Below, one piece after another: positions 59,065 through 64,000 of a stretch of 64,000 nt of DNA (its first letter is position 1; the number at the start of each line of letters is the position of its first letter). The position numbers were made by a program, and so were the translations under genes. This DNA is from Phycisphaerales bacterium (GTDB taxonomy: Bacteria; Planctomycetota; Phycisphaerae; Phycisphaerales; UBA1924): NCBI GenBank assembly GCA_015487555.1, contig WFPK01000115.1, positions 1-64,000 on the forward strand, in the 5' to 3' direction. The notes beneath the pieces are model-generated. The model worked only from the letters and a program-made list of their open reading frames with translations, searched no databases and had not been told where the DNA came from.

Positions 59065-59264
59065 TTGGCGATTCCTTTTCATCCGTCCGCAGAGCGAGCG
59101 ATTGGCCCTTCTGCGGTGCTACTTCTTTTTGTAGCGACCATGCCGGGTGGCCCAGACTTGGGTCCGGCGCGTGTTGGCCCGGGCACAATGCCAGGGAAGA
59201 GCGGATTCAAGCCCGCAAGGGGCGATTTGTCAACCCGATTCTGAATCAGTTTGGGAGACATTCC

Positions 59265-59347
59265 CAACGAGCCACGACCGTCAGGGAGTGGTCTTCATTC
59301 GGGCAATGACACCCAAACCCCCACTTCCTGACGGTCGTGGCTCGTTG
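59265..59347. repeat. 27-base near-perfect inverted repeat (REP-like)
   Basis: The 27-base arm starting CAACGAGCCACGACC at 59265-59291 is matched at 59321-59347 in reverse complement with one mismatch and a 29-base loop. It lies in a 295-base gap without genes. It may be a repeated palindrome of the REP type or a strong terminator without a T-tract. Confidence 0.75.
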
Positions 59348-59359
59348 AAGATGGGGCTG

Positions 59360-60358
59360 TCACTCCGCCAGCGGATCCGGACGATAGAGCTTGACACCCA
59401 ACGCCCAGTTCTTCTCGGTGAAGTTCCCGCCCAGCGAGAACTGTTCATCCCGGTCAGGACGGGCAGCGGACAAGGCCATGATGGTTTTGGCGTCGAGGTT
59501 GTCGATCAGCGAGACGAGTACCGCTTCTGGGGATGATGGCATTTTTGCTGAGCCATATTCGGGTTTTTCGTGGTGCGAGATGATGATGTGCTGAAGGATC
59601 GTCAACGCGCCTGCGGGCAGGCGGGTTCCCGTCTCGGCCATCATCTGCTGGGCTTTGTCGTGGAGCATGATCGCCCCTTCGACCAGATGCCCGATGAGTT
59701 CGCCTCGGTCGGAGTATCCAAATCCACGATCAAAGAACAGCTCGCGGGTCTTGCCCAGATCGTGAAGGAACAGCCCCATCATCACGATATCGCGGTTGAT
59801 CTTGGGATACAGCGGGCAGATCACATCGCAGAGCTGCATGAGTGTCAGGGTGTGTTCGAGCAATCCGCCGAGGTACGCATGGTGGAGCCGAACCGCAGCC
59901 GGGGCGGTGCGGAACCCGTCCATCAAATGCTCGTCAGCGAGGTAAGTCTTGGCCAGTGCTTGCATTGCGGGGTGCTTGAGTGTGTCGAGCAGCGCGACAA
60001 CTTGCTCGAACATCTCCTTTGGATCGCGCGAGGACGATGGGAGGATGTATCGGAGTTCGTCGGGGGTGGGTTCGTGTGGATCAATCCGGTGGATGATGAT
60101 CTGCAACTCACCTTGATACGCCTGCGTCTCGCCTTCGACCCAGACGAATCCGTCGGTGGGGAGCCGACGGAAGGTCGCTTCATCAATCGACCACATCCGA
60201 CCGGCAGCCGACCCTGACGAATCGCCGAGCAAACACCGGAGGTAGGGCTTGCCCTTCTGGGTGGTTCCGAGCTGGGCATTGGCGATGGAGTAGATTCCAT
60301 CGAGCCGTTCTGCGGGTTTCATCTCGGCGAGGGTGCGTCTGGCGGTGTGTGTACTCAT
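59360..60358 (-). CDS. YhaM-like 3-prime-to-5-prime exoribonuclease (OB fold plus HD domain)
   Basis: This protein has 332 residues from MSTHTARRTLAEM. The N-terminal OB-type domain (about 20-100, with SIDEATFRRLPTDGFVWVEGE) is followed by an HD domain. Metal ligands are suggested by the AVRLHHAYLGGLLEHTLTL segment, by LFLHDLGKTRELFFDRGFGYSDRGELIGHL and by HHEKPEYG. This is the YhaM family, which trims RNA from the 3-prime end. A frame extending to 60406 was discarded. The gene is divergent from the LptD-like gene (134 bases). Confidence 0.85.
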   Translation of the reverse strand: MSTHTARRTLAEMKPAERLDGIYSIANAQLGTTQKGKPYLRCLLGDSSGSAAGRMWSIDEATFRRLPTDGFVWVEGETQAYQGELQIIIHRIDPHEPTPDELRYILPSSSRDPKEMFEQVVALLDTLKHPAMQALAKTYLADEHLMDGFRTAPAAVRLHHAYLGGLLEHTLTLMQLCDVICPLYPKINRDIVMMGLFLHDLGKTRELFFDRGFGYSDRGELIGHLVEGAIMLHDKAQQMMAETGTRLPAGALTILQHIIISHHEKPEYGSAKMPSSPEAVLVSLIDNLDAKTIMALSAARPDRDEQFSLGGNFTEKNWALGVKLYRPDPLAE

Positions 60359-60491
60359 AGAGGGAGCATAGTTCTGCCGGGATTGATTCTCCATCTTCAC
60401 CAGCACCGATCTCCGATGGGGTACACTAGTGGCTCAGATTTGGTGATTCAGATTGAGGACCGGAATACGCACAGGAAGGACAGAAGAGTGC

Positions 60492-63400
60492 ATGGCTGAG
60501 GCGCGAGGCAGATACCAACTTGGGATTCGGTTGATCGCGGCCCTCGCCGGGTCGTGTCTGGCGATGGGTGCACAGGCCTGGGCTGCCAACTCGATCAAAT
60601 CAGGCTCGGCCAGTCGTCAGCCCGATGCTGCCGAGCGCACCTTCGATCAGATCGACTTCCCCATCGAAGCCGTTGCCGGGCAGATCATCCTCAGCGCCCA
60701 GGCCGGGTGGGTCTGGAAAGAAGGGCAGACCCATCGCATCGTGCTCGATCGTGATGTCGATGTCGTGCTCGGCGATCACCGCTTCCTCGCAGCCTCGGCG
60801 AACCTTTGGCTCCGCAAGCTCGCGTCGGACCCCGATCGCCAGGCTACCCGATACCAGGTCTATGCGATCTTCACCGACATGCGATCCGCGGACGGCACGA
60901 TCACCATGAAGGCCCAGCAGCTGCCCGTGCGGGGGGTGATCGAGATCGACGAGCCGCTCACCATGACGCTCGATGCCCGGTTCGATGATCGCCCCGATCC
61001 CAAATCAAGGGTCGGCGCGTTCCTCGGGAAGACCAACGCGCTCTACGCCCAGCGTGTGCTTGGCGAACCTGCCCCTGCGTCCGAGCCTCAGGCGGTGCGC
61101 CCGTGGACACCTGATTGGGTGCCGCCTCAACCCGAAACGCTCGGCGAAGAGCAATCCGCATCGCTCGCGGACGCAAGAGGTGAGCCCCGAGGCCCGATCT
61201 TCCACCCTAGCGGCGTGTTCTCCGTGTCCATCGGCGGGCGGATCGTCATCGACGGCGCATCATCAGGCACCGGCTCGGTCATCACCGCCGACGGCGGGGT
61301 GATGATCCAATACCAGGACCACGCCAATCAGCGACGGATCGACTTCAAAGCCCAGCGTGTCGTGATCTACACGGCAGGCAATGAACCAATCACCGGCGTC
61401 TCTGAGCTGGGCACCAACCAGATCGAAGGTATCTACCTCGAAGGCGGCGTCTTCGCAGGCGATGACCAATGGTCGATCCGCTCGCCTCGGATGTACCTCG
61501 ATGTCAAAAACAACAAGGCGCTGATGCTCGATGCGGTGTTCTGGACAACGGATCAGAAAACCGCGATGCCGCTCTATGTCCGTGCCCAGAGCATCCGCCA
61601 GACCGCCCAGCGCGAGTTCGCTGCCACGAAAGCCAAAATATCCAACACCGCCTTTTTCGAGCCCGATCTTACCATCGGGGTCTCGGACATCAAGGTGACG
61701 CTCAATGAGCCGAGGGATCCGCAAGCGGGCGATTCACGCCCGAATGTCACCATCGAGGGGAAAAATGTCACCCTCAACGCCGGGACGATCCCGGTGCTCT
61801 GGCTCCCGGGGTTCAAGGGCGATCCGAGTTCTTTCCCGCTCAAACAGTTCACGGTCGAGGATACCAATCGTTCGGGCACCGCAATCAAAACCCGATGGAA
61901 CGCCTTCTCGCTCTTGCAGCTCGAAGCCCCCCCCGGCATCAAGGTCGATCTGAATCTTGACTACTACGCCGACCGTGGATTCGGTATCGGCGTGGTGAGC
62001 GATTGGATGACCCGCGAGCATCGCGGCGGGGTGTTCTCCTACCTCCTCTTCGACGACAACGGCACCGATATTCCCGCATCAGGGCGACGCATCCCGCGCA
62101 ACGGCGAAACCCGAGGCATCTTTACGCTGAGCGATATCTGGGAGTTTACCAATGCCTGGACGATGATTACAGAGCTGAGCTACATTTCCGATGCTGCTTT
62201 CGTCTCGTCCCTGTTCGATCAACGCGGACGCGCCACCGAGGACTTTCGCAATCGACTTCAGCTCGAACGGCTCAGCGACGATACCTACTTTGCGCTCGAG
62301 CTGAGCACCACCGCCAACGATTTCATCGTCCCCGAGCACCTGCTCCAATCGCCGGGGTATCAGGTCAACAAACTCCCCGAAGCCCGGTTCGTCTCGCTGG
62401 GCAAAGACCTCCTGCCCGACTTTGAGCCCGGGTTGCTGACCTACTCCTTTGAAGCCCGCGCCGGGATGCTCCGCCTGGCATTCTCCGAGGTCGCAGCGAG
62501 CGCGTACGGGTTTGACACCAACTCACTGGCTGACGACGCCTTTGGCACCGGCGCGACCGATTCGCTCGGCGATGTGTTCCGCGCGATGGGGCTCGATGAA
62601 TCCGCGGTTGCTCGTGTAGACATGCGCCATGAACTCGCTGCCAGGTTCGACCTGGGCCCGATCCGGGTGGTGCCCTTCGTCGTTGGTCGAGCCACCGCCT
62701 ACGACAGCTCGTTCGACGCCTTCTCCCCGGGACAAAGCGACGAAATCCGATTCTGGGGCAGCGGCGGCGTGACGCTCTCGACCACGATCTCCAAGATCAA
62801 CAACAACGCCCAGAGCCGATTCTTCGATATCCATCGGCTGCGCCATGTCATCGAGCCTTCGATTACATTCTGGGGCAGCGACTCGAACTTCGACACCAAC
62901 GATGTGCCGATCTTCGACGATGATGTCGAAGGCTTGCTCACGGGCACCTCGCTGCGCGCCGCGATCGACCAGACCTGGCAGACCAAGCGAGGCGGGATCG
63001 GACGATGGCGCGATGTCGATGTGCTCAAACTCCGCACTGAATATGTCGCCACAAGCGATCGGGCGGGCAAAAGCGTCATCCCCGAATACTTCTCGTCACG
63101 CCCCGAACTCTCCAACCCCGGCGACTACTTCGGCGCCAGCGCCATCTGGAAACCCACCGAGGTGCTCGCCTTTGCGGGCGAAATCATCTACGACCTTGAT
63201 CTCGACCAGACCGCCAGAGCAAGCGTCGGGGCGATCATCGAACACCGCCCGGGGTTCACGACCTCGGTGGAGTACCGGGAGATTCAGGCGTTGGATGCGA
63301 CCTTCGCCTCCTTGCGCGCACGGTATCGGCTCAGCGACAAGTACGCACTCAACACCGGGCTCAACTACAACTTCGATCTCAACGACTTCCAGACCTTCAA

Positions 63401-63548
63401 CGCCCAGATATTGAGGCGCTTCCAGATCGGCACACTGGGCGCGATCATTCGATACAACAACATCCGAGGCGAAACCAGCTTCGGGTTCGTCTTCCGCCCG
63501 TCGGGTTCACGAGGTGATCTGACTTTCGATCCTTCATGGGGCGGCTAG
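60492..63548 (+). CDS. lptD: LptD/OstA-like outer membrane assembly protein
   Basis: This 1018-residue protein has a signal peptide (AALAGSCLAMGAQAWA, residues 17-32) and a periplasmic OstA/LptA-like beta-jellyroll at about 30-440 (VDVVLGDHRFLAASANLWLRK, RRIDFKAQRVVIYTAG). A large C-terminal barrel region of about 500 residues follows, with many amphipathic strands. It ends with a TFDPSWGG-like tail without a final aromatic residue. LptD inserts lipopolysaccharide (or a comparable lipid) into the outer leaflet. Sequence similarity to E. coli LptD is limited, so the call is at family level. It is convergent with purF. Confidence 0.82.
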   Translation: MAEARGRYQLGIRLIAALAGSCLAMGAQAWAANSIKSGSASRQPDAAERTFDQIDFPIEAVAGQIILSAQAGWVWKEGQTHRIVLDRDVDVVLGDHRFLAASANLWLRKLASDPDRQATRYQVYAIFTDMRSADGTITMKAQQLPVRGVIEIDEPLTMTLDARFDDRPDPKSRVGAFLGKTNALYAQRVLGEPAPASEPQAVRPWTPDWVPPQPETLGEEQSASLADARGEPRGPIFHPSGVFSVSIGGRIVIDGASSGTGSVITADGGVMIQYQDHANQRRIDFKAQRVVIYTAGNEPITGVSELGTNQIEGIYLEGGVFAGDDQWSIRSPRMYLDVKNNKALMLDAVFWTTDQKTAMPLYVRAQSIRQTAQREFAATKAKISNTAFFEPDLTIGVSDIKVTLNEPRDPQAGDSRPNVTIEGKNVTLNAGTIPVLWLPGFKGDPSSFPLKQFTVEDTNRSGTAIKTRWNAFSLLQLEAPPGIKVDLNLDYYADRGFGIGVVSDWMTREHRGGVFSYLLFDDNGTDIPASGRRIPRNGETRGIFTLSDIWEFTNAWTMITELSYISDAAFVSSLFDQRGRATEDFRNRLQLERLSDDTYFALELSTTANDFIVPEHLLQSPGYQVNKLPEARFVSLGKDLLPDFEPGLLTYSFEARAGMLRLAFSEVAASAYGFDTNSLADDAFGTGATDSLGDVFRAMGLDESAVARVDMRHELAARFDLGPIRVVPFVVGRATAYDSSFDAFSPGQSDEIRFWGSGGVTLSTTISKINNNAQSRFFDIHRLRHVIEPSITFWGSDSNFDTNDVPIFDDDVEGLLTGTSLRAAIDQTWQTKRGGIGRWRDVDVLKLRTEYVATSDRAGKSVIPEYFSSRPELSNPGDYFGASAIWKPTEVLAFAGEIIYDLDLDQTARASVGAIIEHRPGFTTSVEYREIQALDATFASLRARYRLSDKYALNTGLNYNFDLNDFQTFNAQILRRFQIGTLGAIIRYNNIRGETSFGFVFRPSGSRGDLTFDPSWGG

Positions 63549-63602
63549 ACACGGCTAGACGCTGGGTGCGGACGCTCATCTCAATGCATCAATCCGAAAC
63601 GA

Positions 63603-64000
63603 TCAGCTGGTCTTGAACATGCTCATCTGCGATTTCGTCGCCACCTCGCACGCGACGGGGTGGTCAATGTCCACGCGGTAGTCGCCTGAGAAGCACCCGG
63701 TGCAGTAGTGCTCGGGGCTTTGGTTCATCACGCTGAGCATGCCTTCCTGGCTCAGAAAGTGCAGCGAATCCACGCCTAGGAAGTCGCAGATTTCGTCGAT
63801 GCTGCGGTTGTGGGCGATGAGCTGATCCCGGTCGGCGAAGTCCACACCGAAATAGCACGGGTGTTTGATCGGCGGGCATGAGATCCGCAGATGGATCTCC
63901 TTTGCGCCCGCCTGGCGGAGTTGGATCATCTTGAGCCGGGTGGTGGTGCCTCGGACGATCGAGTCATCGACGATGATGAGCCTCTGGTCGCGGACGACCT
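63603..64000 (-). CDS. purF: Amidophosphoribosyltransferase, C-terminal part (truncated by window edge)
   Basis: The minus-strand frame runs from the right edge to a stop at 63603. It contains the PRPP-binding loop IVDDSIVRGTTTR, MIQLRQAGAKEIHLRISCPPIKHPCYFGVDF, and the GVDSLHFLSQEGML and CTGCFSGDYR segments. The second Cys pair matches the Fe-S-type PurF. The protein makes phosphoribosylamine, the first step of purine synthesis, and the start lies outside the window. Confidence 0.93.
   Translation of the reverse strand, partial: VVRDQRLIIVDDSIVRGTTTRLKMIQLRQAGAKEIHLRISCPPIKHPCYFGVDFADRDQLIAHNRSIDEICDFLGVDSLHFLSQEGMLSVMNQSPEHYCTGCFSGDYRVDIDHPVACEVATKSQMSMFKTS

Overview
The window looks like a chromosome segment of a Gram-negative planctomycete, probably of the Phycisphaerae. 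This is an inference from gene content. Supporting signs are an LptD-like outer-membrane protein and beta-barrel porins, a dockerin-like DxNxDGxxD tail on a secreted protein, the LysW amino-group-carrier pathway, a DtxR-FeoA fusion regulator, many multihaem cytochromes, and dispersed ribosomal and purine genes. Most neighbouring genes overlap by 1-8 bases, so operons are tight.

Layout. 1-3,251: an accessory edge with a Panacea-domain fragment, a DUF2188 protein and a four-gene serine-recombinase cassette, ending near tRNA-Asn. 4,149-7,909: purM, a secreted TIM-barrel-like protein and metK. 8,107-13,737: an electron-transfer cluster with an ImcH/NapC-like membrane cytochrome, two paralogous 15-haem cytochromes and a TlpA-like/TPR protein. 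13,795-17,032: an iron-uptake operon (DtxR-FeoA fusion, FeoB split into two genes) behind a promoter carrying two palindromic operators. 17,033-18,368: a decayed chimera of a porin and an ABC transporter.

18,454-29,279: a periplasmic nitrate reductase island (napD, napA, a tetrahaem NapB) surrounded by most molybdenum-cofactor genes (moaA, B/mog, C, D, E, moeA, mobA) and by molybdate uptake genes modA and modB, with no modC. 29,408-33,744: lysW-lysX-lysY-lysZ-lysK preceded by a lysine-rich leader peptide and an intrinsic terminator, arranged like an attenuator. 33,747-35,423: a Kef-type antiporter.

35,757-45,915: a second respiratory cluster holding a tetrahaem cytochrome, a four-cluster Fe-S protein, an NrfD-type membrane subunit, an HAO-family octahaem cytochrome, an unknown protein ending in CGGGC, ResB and CcsA for cytochrome c assembly, and an outer-membrane channel. 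Together with Nap this suggests nitrate reduced to nitrite in the periplasm and then further reduced by the octahaem enzyme, with quinol as donor. 46,317-64,000: mostly housekeeping genes, namely a P-type ATPase, three tRNA/ribosomal loci (tRNA-Arg, rpsT, tRNA-Glu, rpsD), recX, an acyl-CoA dehydrogenase gene, a cobalamin-binding/MeaB GTPase fusion, thiS, a PpiD-like chaperone, a YhaM-like nuclease, lptD-like and the 3-prime part of purF.

The most interesting features are the lysine attenuator, the 15-haem cytochrome pair with an ImcH-like donor, the NrfCD-linked HAO-type enzyme, the duplicated NapB, the porin/ABC relic and the operator pair in front of the iron genes. No CRISPR array, complete insertion sequence or rRNA gene was seen.
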